Source: Pseudomonas syringae (GTDB taxonomy: Bacteria > Pseudomonadota > Gammaproteobacteria > Pseudomonadales > Pseudomonadaceae). Taken from it: DNA of 35,577 bases. Every line of letters starts with the position of its first letter. Within the stretch, counting starts at the first letter, position 1. The stretch is taken from the NCBI RefSeq assembly GCF_021605415.1, contig NZ_WKEQ01000049.1, forward strand, positions 1 to 35,577, given 5' to 3'. The translations under genes were made by a program, and so were the position numbers. A model generated the notes under the pieces. The model was given only the letters and a program-made list of their open reading frames with translations, was not told where the DNA came from and did no database searches. Positions 28,864 through 35,577 of this stretch are shown here, piece after piece.

Positions 28864-29966
28864 TGTCCGTCGACTGCACCGACTACCGCGACATTTTCCT
28901 CAACGACCGGCCGATGATGGACGCCCGCGCGCCGATCGAGTTTCACAAAGGCGCGTTTCCCGGCGTGATCAATCTGCCGCTGATGAACGACCTCGAACGC
29001 CAGCGCATCGGCACTTGCTACAAGCAAAGTGGTCAGCAAGCGGCCATCGAATTGGGCCATCAGTTGGTGGCAGGTGACGTGAAGGCCGAGCGCATCGAAG
29101 CCTGGGCCAAGTTTGCCCGGGCGCATCCCGACGGCTACTTGTATTGTTTTCGCGGCGGGCTGCGCTCACAGATCGTCCAGCAATGGCTCAAGCACGAAGC
29201 AGGCATCGACTATCCGCGTATTGGCGGCGGCTACAAGGCGATGCGCACGTTCCTGCTCGACACCCTCGATCAAGCCGTCGCTGAGTGCGATTTCGTGCTG
29301 CTGGGCGGCATGACCGGCACCGGCAAGACCGAAGCGCTGGTGCAACTGCGCAACGGACTGGATCTGGAAGGGCACGCCAATCATCGCGGTTCGAGCTTCG
29401 GCAAACGCGCCACGGGCCAGCCGTCGAACATCGATTTCGAAAATCGTCTGGCGGTGGATTTGCTCAAGAAACGCGCCGCCGGCATCGAGCAGTTCGTGCT
29501 CGAAGACGAAAGCCGTGTGGTTGGCAGTTGCGCATTGCCGTTGCCGCTGTATCAGGGCATGCAGCAGTTTCCGATGGTCTGGCTGGAAGACAGTTTTGAA
29601 AACCGGGTGGAGCGCATTCTTCGCGATTACGTGGTGGATCTGTTCGCAGAGTTCAGCGCCGTGCATGGCGAGGAAGGTTTCGTGTTGTTCTCCGAGCGTT
29701 TGCTGGCCAGTTTGAACAACGTGCAGAAACGCCTCGGGGGCGAGCGTCATCGGCGGCTGCTGATCTTGATGGAAGACGCACTGGCCGAGCAGGGGCGCAG
29801 CGGTGCGGTGGATTTGCATCGCGGCTGGATCGAAGGATTGCTGCGCGAGTATTACGACCCGATGTATGTGTTCCAGCGTGAGAAGAAGGGCGGGCGGATC
29901 GAATTTGCGGGGGAGCAGGGAGCGGTGATTGAGTATTTGCGCGAAAGAGTCAGCCAACAGAAGTGA
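28863..29966 (+). CDS. mnmH: tRNA 2-selenouridine synthase
   Basis: A 367-residue enzyme (also selU/ybbB) that replaces sulfur by selenium at the wobble 2-thiouridine of some tRNAs, using selenophosphate from SelD. An N-terminal rhodanese domain has the catalytic Cys95 in YLYCFRGGLRSQ. A P-loop domain has Walker A GGMTGTGKTE (148-157) and the later NHRGSSFGKRA and EDESRVVG motifs. The ATG at 28863 overlaps the selD stop; an alternative TTG one codon earlier is less likely. A large REPIN hairpin follows the gene. Confidence 0.95.
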   Translation: MSVDCTDYRDIFLNDRPMMDARAPIEFHKGAFPGVINLPLMNDLERQRIGTCYKQSGQQAAIELGHQLVAGDVKAERIEAWAKFARAHPDGYLYCFRGGLRSQIVQQWLKHEAGIDYPRIGGGYKAMRTFLLDTLDQAVAECDFVLLGGMTGTGKTEALVQLRNGLDLEGHANHRGSSFGKRATGQPSNIDFENRLAVDLLKKRAAGIEQFVLEDESRVVGSCALPLPLYQGMQQFPMVWLEDSFENRVERILRDYVVDLFAEFSAVHGEEGFVLFSERLLASLNNVQKRLGGERHRRLLILMEDALAEQGRSGAVDLHRGWIEGLLREYYDPMYVFQREKKGGRIEFAGEQGAVIEYLRERVSQQK

Positions 29967-29980
29967 GGGTGGGGCCTCTG

Positions 29981-30045
29981 GCCTCATCGCGAGCAGGCTC
30001 ACGCCTACAGAGGACTTGTAGGCGCGAGCCTGCTCGCGATGAGGC
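29981..30045. terminator. Near-perfect REPIN hairpin between convergent genes
   Basis: GCCTCATCGCGAGCAGGCTC... (29981-30009) and its complement TGTAGGCGCGAGCCTGCTCG... (30017-30045) are 29-base arms separated by only 7 bases, so the usual spacer has been lost. It sits between mnmH and the phosphatase, a likely end for both transcripts, though without a T-tract. Confidence 0.65.
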
Positions 30046-30064
30046 CCGATCAGGCGCTAAAAAA

Positions 30065-30739
30065 TCAGGTCGGGCAAGTCTCCTGCCCGTTGTCCAGCCC
30101 CTGCTTGTAACTGTGGCTCTGCAAACTGGCCTTGCCGTTGTGCCAGGTCAGGGTCAGCACGTACAGCGAGTCGTAGTCACCTGACTCCCAGTCATCGGTG
30201 ATGTTCTGCTTCTCACCCACGGCCCGGCCGGCCACCTTGTTGATCAGCTCTGGCAAATAGCCGTGAGACCAGGCGGTGTAAATGGTCGAGTTGTGGTACT
30301 TGTCACCAATCAACTCCCGAGCCAGGTCGCTGGTGTCATTGGCGGAAAACTCGATATTCACCGGCAAGCCCAGTTTGATGGCGGCGGGGCTGATCGTCAT
30401 CAACGGCCGGATGTAGCTGTAGGAGTTGTCCAGCTCGCCTTCTTCGACATTGCGCGTCGGGTTCGCGGCGAATACGTAATCGGCCTTGCCGAATTTTTCC
30501 GGCAGCAGGGTCGACAGGTCGATGGCGCGGTTGAGTCCCTGGCAGTTGAGCTGGCCGAGGCCGCCCTCGGGTTTTTCCGCGTGGCGCAGGAATACCAGCG
30601 TCTGAGTACCATCGACCGGTTGCGCGCGGCTTTCGCTGGACTCGAGCGACAGAAACAGCCCACTGACTGCCAGCAGGGAAGGCAGGGCGATGTAGGCGCG
30701 ATGTTTGAAGCGTTTGGCGAAATTCAGAAATTTGATCAT
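30065..30739 (-). CDS. Membrane-anchored histidine phosphatase-superfamily protein
   Basis: A 224-residue protein. The N-terminus is basic followed by a hydrophobic segment (residues 15-33, YIALPSLLAVSGLFLSL), a signal anchor or signal peptide. The RHG motif appears as FLRHAEKP (catalytic His about 53) and the second core His in AWSHGYLPELIN. Between them are short conserved elements NCQGLNRA and FAANPTRN. This is the histidine phosphatase fold with a periplasmic location; the substrate is unknown. It has a weak ribosome site before the ATG at 30739. The 400 bp upstream are non-coding. Confidence 0.82.
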   Translation of the reverse strand: MIKFLNFAKRFKHRAYIALPSLLAVSGLFLSLESSESRAQPVDGTQTLVFLRHAEKPEGGLGQLNCQGLNRAIDLSTLLPEKFGKADYVFAANPTRNVEEGELDNSYSYIRPLMTISPAAIKLGLPVNIEFSANDTSDLARELIGDKYHNSTIYTAWSHGYLPELINKVAGRAVGEKQNITDDWESGDYDSLYVLTLTWHNGKASLQSHSYKQGLDNGQETCPT

Positions 30740-31135
30740 CGAATAAAAAGTTCTTCAGCATGTTGCGGTTAAGGCTGACAAACCTTGCACCACGGGCTCC
30801 CAGCTCCGGGTGTTTCCCTGTCGTGATTCATTTCCCTGTTTAAAAGGTAAGACTCAGAGTCATCCACGGCCCGTTAGTTCGATCTGGGCCCGTGGACGGC
30901 ACTCTAGCGGTAACCCTGACCGCCCAGAACCCAACGATAACCACAGGATGTTACGGTTCGTGTGGGCGCTGCCGCAGGTCGCGAATTTTTGACCGGGTCA
31001 GGAACGCGGAGCGTCCCGGGCTGCATTCCCACGGGGAGCGTGGGAAGGATCAACAGAAAGGGATGTTTATCCTGTTGTACGGAATGGCGGCACGTACTTT
31101 ATGATCGGCCTTTCATTTGTGACTGGATGCTACAC
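30740..31135. other. Non-coding gap with two palindromes
   Basis: There is no credible gene. TCCACGGCCC (30863-30872) pairs with GGGCCCGTGGA (30886-30896) with one bulge, and a composite repeat occupies 30961-31053. The gap should hold promoters for the divergent phosphatase and GST genes; none is clear. Confidence 0.6.
30961..31053. repeat. Composite palindromic repeat, degraded copy
   Basis: TGTGGGCGCTGCCGCAGGTC is followed by GGAACGCGGAGCGTCCCGGG and ATTCCCACGGGGAGCGTGGG. It has the same modules as at 18331 but the right outer arm is lost. Confidence 0.75.
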
Positions 31136-31834
31136 ATGACCGATCTGTCCGCGTTCCCGATCACCCAGAAATGGCCGGCGCAGTACCCTGACTGGATTCA
31201 GCTCTATTCCTTGCCGACCCCCAACGGCGTCAAGGTGTCGATCATGCTCGAAGAGATCGGCCTGCCCTACGAGCCTCACCGTGTGGGCTTCGAGAACAAC
31301 GACCAGACGTCTCCTGAATTCCTCTCGCTGAACCCGAACAACAAAATCCCCGCAATTCTCGATCCCCACGGGCCGCAAGACCAACCGTTGCCGTTGTTCG
31401 AGTCGGGCGCGATCCTGATTTATCTGGCGGACAAAAGCGGCCAGTTGCTGGCCCAGGAAGGCGCGTTGCGCTACGAAACCCTTCAGTGGCTGATGTTCCA
31501 GATGGGCGGCATCGGCCCGATGTTCGGTCAGCTCGGTTTCTTCAACAAATTCGCCGGCAAGGATTATGAAGACAAGCGCCCGCGCGATCGTTATGTCGAG
31601 GAAAGCAAACGCCTGCTCAGCGTGCTCAATACGCGTCTCGAAGGCCGCGACTGGTTGATGGGCGAGCGCTACACCATTGCTGACATCGCCACATTCCCGT
31701 GGGTGCGCAACCTCATCGGTTTCTATGAGGCGGGCGATCTGGTCGGCATCCAGAACTTCCCCAATGTCACGCGGGTTCTGGAGCGTTTCCTCGCACGGCC
31801 GGCCGTGGCACGCGGGCTGACGATCCCTTCGTGA
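31136..31834 (+). CDS. Glutathione S-transferase, Nu class (YfcG/YghU-like)
   Basis: A 232-residue GST. The N-terminal thioredoxin-like domain has LYSLPTPNGVKVSIMLEE (the TPNG segment typical of YfcG/YghU), SLNPNNKIPAI and ESGAILIYLAD; the helical C-terminal domain has LQWLMFQMGGIGPMFGQ, ERYTIADIATFPWV and ARPAVARGL. Nu-class members act as GSH-dependent disulfide reductases or peroxidases in the cytosol. I chose the ATG at 31136; the frame runs 58 codons upstream through a repeat and is not coding there. The TGA overlaps the GTG of the PhzF-like gene. Confidence 0.9.
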   Translation: MTDLSAFPITQKWPAQYPDWIQLYSLPTPNGVKVSIMLEEIGLPYEPHRVGFENNDQTSPEFLSLNPNNKIPAILDPHGPQDQPLPLFESGAILIYLADKSGQLLAQEGALRYETLQWLMFQMGGIGPMFGQLGFFNKFAGKDYEDKRPRDRYVEESKRLLSVLNTRLEGRDWLMGERYTIADIATFPWVRNLIGFYEAGDLVGIQNFPNVTRVLERFLARPAVARGLTIPS

Positions 31835-32676
31835 CAGGGCACTTCGATTTCAAACAGGTGGATGTGTTCAGCCATGTCGCGCTCAAGGGTAATCCCCTGG
31901 CCGTGGTGTTCGGCGCCGACTCGCTGAGCGATGAGCGCATGGCCGCGTTTGCCGCGTGGACGAACCTCAGTGAAACCACGTTCATCCTCGAGCCGCAGGA
32001 CCCGCGCGCCGATTACCGCGTGCGGATTTTCACCACCGTGAGCGAACTGCCGTTCGCCGGCCATCCGACCTTGGGCACGTGCCACGCCTGGCTGGAGGCG
32101 GGCGGGGTGCCCAAGGGCGAGGACATTATTCAGGAGTGCGGCGTCGGGCTGGTGCGTGTACGGCGTCAGGGCACAGAGCTGGCGTTTCTCGCGCCGCCAT
32201 TGCTGCGCACCGGGCCGGTTGAGCCCGACGTACTGGCGCGGGTGCAACGCGGACTCGGGCTGGAAGACGGCGCCATCGTGCGCGCGCAATGGGTCGACAA
32301 CGGCGCCGGTTGGTTGGCGGTAATGCTTGCGGATCGGCAACAGGTGCTGACGCTCGAACCGGATCATTCACAGATGCTCGGTCTGGCGGTCGGCGTGATT
32401 GCACCTTGGAACCTCCAGCGCGACGGCGACGACGCGCACTTTGAAGTGCGTGCGTTCATTTCCGGTGACGGCATGCCGGAAGACCCGGCCACCGGCAGTC
32501 TCAATGCCGGGATTGCCCAATGGTTGTTGGCCGAAGGGCTGGCGCCAGCTAAATATTTGGTGAGCCAGGGATTGACCATGGGTCGTGCGGGGCGAATCCA
32601 GATCGAACAGATGGGCGAAGACATTTGGGTTGGTGGATCGGTGGTCACCTGCATCAGCGGAACGCTGACTTTATAG
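31831..32676 (+). CDS. PhzF-like isomerase
   Basis: A 281-residue protein of the PhzF/YddE family, same fold as DapF but with a Glu as general acid/base. Visible: QVDVFSHVALKGNPLAVV, WTNLSETTF with Glu48, ELPFAGHPTLGT with His78, and EDPATGSLNAG. It is not PhzF of the phenazine pathway in context (no phz genes around); family members isomerise or bind small acids, and the substrate is unknown. It starts with GTG at 31831 inside the GST stop (GTGA), so translation is coupled and the two products may share a pathway. Confidence 0.9.
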   Translation: MTGHFDFKQVDVFSHVALKGNPLAVVFGADSLSDERMAAFAAWTNLSETTFILEPQDPRADYRVRIFTTVSELPFAGHPTLGTCHAWLEAGGVPKGEDIIQECGVGLVRVRRQGTELAFLAPPLLRTGPVEPDVLARVQRGLGLEDGAIVRAQWVDNGAGWLAVMLADRQQVLTLEPDHSQMLGLAVGVIAPWNLQRDGDDAHFEVRAFISGDGMPEDPATGSLNAGIAQWLLAEGLAPAKYLVSQGLTMGRAGRIQIEQMGEDIWVGGSVVTCISGTLTL

Positions 32677-32688
32677 TTGTACTGAATA

Positions 32689-32782
32689 CCTGTGGGAGCT
32701 GGCTTGCCAGCGATGGCGTCAGTACAGCCGACCTCTGTTTCGATTGATCTACCGCTATCGCTGGCAAGCCAGCTCCCACAGG
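32689..32782. repeat. REPIN between PhzF-like gene and hemB
   Basis: CCTGTGGGAGCTGGCTTGCC... (32689-32714) and ATCGCTGGCAAGCCAGCTCC... (32757-32782) are perfect complements around a 42-base spacer. The spacer sequence differs from the REPINs at 1099 and 12786. Confidence 0.93.
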
Positions 32783-32919
32783 GTTGCGTTGTGGTTTGGG
32801 GATTGTTACTTGCGCCGTAACGCAGTCTTGAGCGATCAAGGTTTGTCCCCACCCCTCGCAAGGCATAAGCTTCGCCCCCTACGACTTTCGTCTCATTCGC
32901 CGTTTTCAGGAAAGGCCCC

Positions 32920-33894
32920 ATGTCCAGTCAGTTCCCCGAAGCACGTCCACGCCGTCTGCGCCGCAATGCGAGCCTGCGCAGCCTGTTCCAGGAAACCGAG
33001 TTCACGCTAAACGATCTGGTGCTGCCGATCTTTGTCGAAGAAGAGATCGACGACTTCGTGCCCATCAACAGCATGCCCGGTGTGGTGCGCATTCCCGAGC
33101 GTAAACTGGCCAGCGAGATCGAGCGTTTCGCCCGCGCCGGGATCAAGTCAGTGATGACTTTCGGCGTGTCCCATCATCTGGATGCCGATGGCAGCGATAC
33201 CTGGCGCGAGGACGGTCTGGTCTCGCGCATTTCGCGGATTGCCAAGAACGCCGTGCCGGAGATGATCGTGATGTCCGACACGTGCTTTTGCGAGTACACC
33301 GACCACGGCCATTGCGGCGTCATGCACAACCATGAAGTGGACAACGACCAGACCCTGATCAACCTCGGCAAACAAGCGGTGATGGCCGCGCAAGCCGGCG
33401 CTGACGTGATCGCACCGTCGGCGGCGATGGACGGCCAGGTGGCCGCGATCCGTCGGGCGCTGGATGCTGCCGGCTTCACGCAAACGCCGATCATGGCCTA
33501 CTCGACCAAGTTTGCATCGGCGCTCTACGGCCCGTTCCGCGAGGCCGGTGGCAGTGCGCTGAAGGGCGATCGCAAAAGCTACCAGATGAACCCGATGAAC
33601 CGTCGCGAAGCCTTGCGCGAATCGCTGCTGGACGAGCAGGAAGGCGCCGACGCGCTGATGGTCAAACCGGCTGGCGCGTACCTGGACATCATCCGTGACA
33701 TTCGTGAAGCCTCGAACCTGCCGCTGTCGGCTTACCAGGTCAGTGGCGAGTACGCGATGATCAAGTTCGGCGCCCAGGCCGGGGCGATTGATGAAGATCG
33801 CGTGGTGCGTGAAAGCCTCGGTGCGATCAAGCGCGCGGGTGCGGATTTGATCTTCACTTACTTCGCGATGGATCTGGCACTGGCCGGGATCTGA
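32920..33894 (+). CDS. hemB: Delta-aminolevulinic acid dehydratase, zinc type
   Basis: A 324-residue porphobilinogen synthase that joins two 5-aminolevulinate molecules in tetrapyrrole synthesis. Schiff-base Lys249 in MVKPAGAY and Lys197 in YSTKFAS. The metal loop reads SDTCFCEYTDHGHCGV with Cys122, Cys124 and Cys132, the catalytic-zinc triad of the E. coli enzyme. P. aeruginosa HemB, as I remember it, has aspartates in this loop (ALDPFTTHGQDG) and uses no zinc there. The protein is close to E. coli HemB throughout (REDGLVSRISRI, GDRKSYQMNPMNRREALRES). It is therefore probably a second HemB or an acquired form. The ATG at 32920 follows CAGGAAAGG. Confidence 0.95.
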   Translation: MSSQFPEARPRRLRRNASLRSLFQETEFTLNDLVLPIFVEEEIDDFVPINSMPGVVRIPERKLASEIERFARAGIKSVMTFGVSHHLDADGSDTWREDGLVSRISRIAKNAVPEMIVMSDTCFCEYTDHGHCGVMHNHEVDNDQTLINLGKQAVMAAQAGADVIAPSAAMDGQVAAIRRALDAAGFTQTPIMAYSTKFASALYGPFREAGGSALKGDRKSYQMNPMNRREALRESLLDEQEGADALMVKPAGAYLDIIRDIREASNLPLSAYQVSGEYAMIKFGAQAGAIDEDRVVRESLGAIKRAGADLIFTYFAMDLALAGI

Positions 33895-33909
33895 GCGACA
33901 CCGCCTTAC

Positions 33910-33945
33910 CCTGTGGGAGCTGGCAAGTCAGCTCCCACAGGTTTT
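33910..33945 (+). terminator. Terminator built from a collapsed REP pair
   Basis: CCTGTGGGAGCTG (33910-33922), loop GCAAGT, CAGCTCCCACAGG (33929-33941), then TTTT. The arms are the ends of the REP sequence, with the middle lost. It lies between convergent hemB and the monooxygenase. Confidence 0.8.
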
Positions 33946-33960
33946 GGTGTTTCAGGGGCA

Positions 33961-35487
33961 TCAAAAAAACGGCCTGATCCCGTGATCGTGCAAATACCGT
34001 TCGATCACCTTCGGATCAGCACTGTCATCGGCAATCGCCACATACGTATCCGGCCGCAACAGGTAAAACCCGTTGCGCCCAAGCCCCGCCGTTTCAAACG
34101 CTGGTCGCCAGTCGAACACGTGCAGCGGCACATGATGTTCGCTGCACCAGGCAATCATTTCGTCACTGGTGTCGCCATAAACGTGCACCTGCCAGACAGG
34201 CTGCTTCAGCGACTCGAAGTTATCCCCCTCACCATCATGGGCCCACGGTAAACGGTCGCCGCCGTGAACATGCCCGGCCGCGCCTTCGCTCAGCGGCATG
34301 CCGCGATAGTTGAGGGTGATCTGCGAGACCGTGCGAAAGAGAAACTCGCGTCCAGCCTCCAGTGAGGCGACTTTCGGAATCACAAACGGGGCCAGGCGCG
34401 TGCGCAGCAAGTCAGCCACACGGCCCTCGGCGGTGGCGAACGTGAACACGCGGTCGGTGGTCGACACCAGACGCCGGGCGAAGGCGATGCGTTCGATTTC
34501 GTAGCTGTCGAGCAGCTGTGCTTCGGCGCCGCCGTTGAGCACGGCGGCGAGTTTCCAGGCCAGGTTGATCGCATCGCCGATGCCGGTGTTCATGCCTTGG
34601 CCGCCAGCGGGGCTGTGTACGTGAGCAGCATCGCCGAGCAGGAAGGCGCGGCCACTGCGAAAGTGCTCCGCCACGCGATGATGCACGCGGTAGGTCGAAA
34701 ACCAGTTAACGTCTTCGATGCGCACCTTGAGGTGTTCGATGGCACGGCTGCTGACGTCAGAAAATTGCACGTTCTCCGGTTGCGCGGCGCGTTCGTCGCG
34801 CACGGTGCCGATCAAGCGTGCGCGGCCTTCGCCGCCCAGCGGGAACACGGCGAGAAAATCCGCTTCGTCCAGATCCAGATGCAATTCGCCGTTGAGTGCC
34901 TGACCGCTGGCCTGCACATCCGCCACGTAGAAAACCTGCTGATAGGTGCCGCCGGGGAAACCTGTGTCGAGGTTTTTGCGCACGCTTGAACGGGCGCCAT
35001 CGCACCCCGCGAGGTAACAGGCCTGACAGACTTCCTGCGTGCCGTTCGGCAGGCGCAGGTGGGCGGTGAGGCCGTCGGCTGTTTCTTCAAAGCTTTCGAG
35101 TTCGGTGTCGCGTTCGACTCGCACGCCGAAGCTTTCAAGTCGCTCGATCAGCAGGCGTTCGTGTTCGTCCTGAGGGAATATTTCCATGAACGAATAGGGT
35201 GTCAGGCCTTCGCCAATATGGCTGAGTGGGAGCCGCGCAACGGGTTTGCCCTTGACCCAGAAATTCGCCGCCGCGACTTTGTGGCCGTTCTGCACCACGG
35301 CGTCGGCAAGATCCAGCTGCCGGTACAACTCCAGCGTACGCGCCTGTACCGCCAGCGCGCGGGAGGTCGTGCCGGGGGCGGAAGACTTGTCGATGATGCG
35401 CGGGCGGATGCCTTGTTTGCTCAGCCACAGGGCCAGCACCAGGCCGGTAGGGCCGGCGCCGATGATGAGTACGTCGCTGCGTTGCAT
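33961..35487 (-). CDS. Class A FAD-dependent monooxygenase (PheA/TfdB type)
   Basis: A 508-residue flavoprotein hydroxylase. The N-terminal Rossmann motif GAGPTGLVLALWLSKQG (residues 10-26) binds FAD; the DG motif is at CDGARSSVRK; FLLGDAAHVHSPAGGQGMNT binds the FAD ribityl/pyrophosphate part. The C-terminal thioredoxin-like extension typical of phenol hydroxylase-like members is present (VHVYGDTSDEM...LLRPDTYVAIADD). It should hydroxylate an aromatic compound using NAD(P)H and O2; the substrate is not deducible. The ATG at 35487 has a strong AAGGAGGA. It appears to be a single gene. Confidence 0.92.
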   Translation of the reverse strand: MQRSDVLIIGAGPTGLVLALWLSKQGIRPRIIDKSSAPGTTSRALAVQARTLELYRQLDLADAVVQNGHKVAAANFWVKGKPVARLPLSHIGEGLTPYSFMEIFPQDEHERLLIERLESFGVRVERDTELESFEETADGLTAHLRLPNGTQEVCQACYLAGCDGARSSVRKNLDTGFPGGTYQQVFYVADVQASGQALNGELHLDLDEADFLAVFPLGGEGRARLIGTVRDERAAQPENVQFSDVSSRAIEHLKVRIEDVNWFSTYRVHHRVAEHFRSGRAFLLGDAAHVHSPAGGQGMNTGIGDAINLAWKLAAVLNGGAEAQLLDSYEIERIAFARRLVSTTDRVFTFATAEGRVADLLRTRLAPFVIPKVASLEAGREFLFRTVSQITLNYRGMPLSEGAAGHVHGGDRLPWAHDGEGDNFESLKQPVWQVHVYGDTSDEMIAWCSEHHVPLHVFDWRPAFETAGLGRNGFYLLRPDTYVAIADDSADPKVIERYLHDHGIRPFF

Positions 35488-35559
35488 GGCGCTGTCCTCC
35501 TTGCCGATGCAGCAAGTATGGATCAGGTGCGGAGGGTGGCGAATTGGACTGCTGGACGG

Positions 35560-35577
35560 AAAAAAGCCCCGCCACTT
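35560..35577 (-). terminator. Partial terminator at the window end
   Basis: On the minus strand AAGTGGCGGGGC runs into TTTTTT. The other stem arm must lie beyond the window, so a gene on the minus strand probably ends just outside. Confidence 0.5.

Noticed and set aside
30962..31135. 58-codon N-terminal extension of the GST
   Set aside because: It reads through a composite repeat; the GST fold begins after 31136.
31831..32676. Phenazine biosynthesis gene phzF
   Set aside because: Only the fold family matches; no other phz gene is present and such homologues are common in non-producers.

Overview
The window looks like chromosomal DNA of a fluorescent-group Pseudomonas. The evidence is high GC, pseudomonad gene content (a FecIRA iron-signalling cluster, codBA, a BqsRS-type two-component operon flanked by TlpQ- and CtpM-like chemoreceptors, a pseudomonad metallothionein) and very many REP/REPIN palindromes of the GTGGGAGCTGGCTTGCCAGC and GTAGGAGCGAGCCTGCTCGC types. 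No phage, integrase, transposase, rRNA, tRNA or CRISPR array was found. All assignments come from reading the sequence and from memory of protein families; nothing was searched.

Layout. 1-1010: a small secreted Gly/Ser-rich protein, divergent from an AhpD-like CxxC protein. 1021-1633: three tandem copies of a 205-bp unit, each carrying a REPIN. 1701-5794: fecI-fecR-fecA, a ferric-citrate surface-signalling set with a candidate Fur-controlled promoter. 5951-9848: an MFS exporter, a DapF-like protein with both catalytic cysteines replaced by serine, and a secreted maltotetraose-forming amylase with a starch-binding domain. 10116-12648: codB-codA for cytosine uptake and deamination. 12890-15429: an Asp-nucleophile alpha/beta hydrolase, queD (queuosine pathway) and a patatin-like lipase.

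15711-24021: a block I recognise from P. aeruginosa PA2652-PA2659: two PepSY proteins, response regulator and kinase (BqsRS/CarSR-like) as one overlapping operon, then a TlpQ-like receptor, a YuiF-type transporter and a CtpM-like receptor. A TTCAG-N6-TTAAG element upstream of the first PepSY gene resembles the BqsR box. 24073-26066: a LysR regulator divergent from a pair of half-size DMT (YdcZ-type) membrane proteins. 26215-26925: a metallothionein convergent with two small conserved genes. 26926-27828: a gene-poor stretch with a highly structured leader in front of a truncated DUF6124-like reading frame, plus a very large nested palindrome.

27829-29966: selD-mnmH, which together make 2-selenouridine in tRNA. 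30065-35487: a membrane-anchored histidine phosphatase, a Nu-class GST translationally coupled to a PhzF-like isomerase, an enterobacterial-style zinc-type HemB and a class A flavin monooxygenase.

The points most worth a second look are the structured leader at 27288-27560 with competing perfect pairings, the Ser/Ser DapF paralogue, the tandem REPIN amplification next to fecI, the sensor kinase lacking an obvious periplasmic RExxE motif, the CodA variant with Ser at the specificity position, and the zinc-type HemB.
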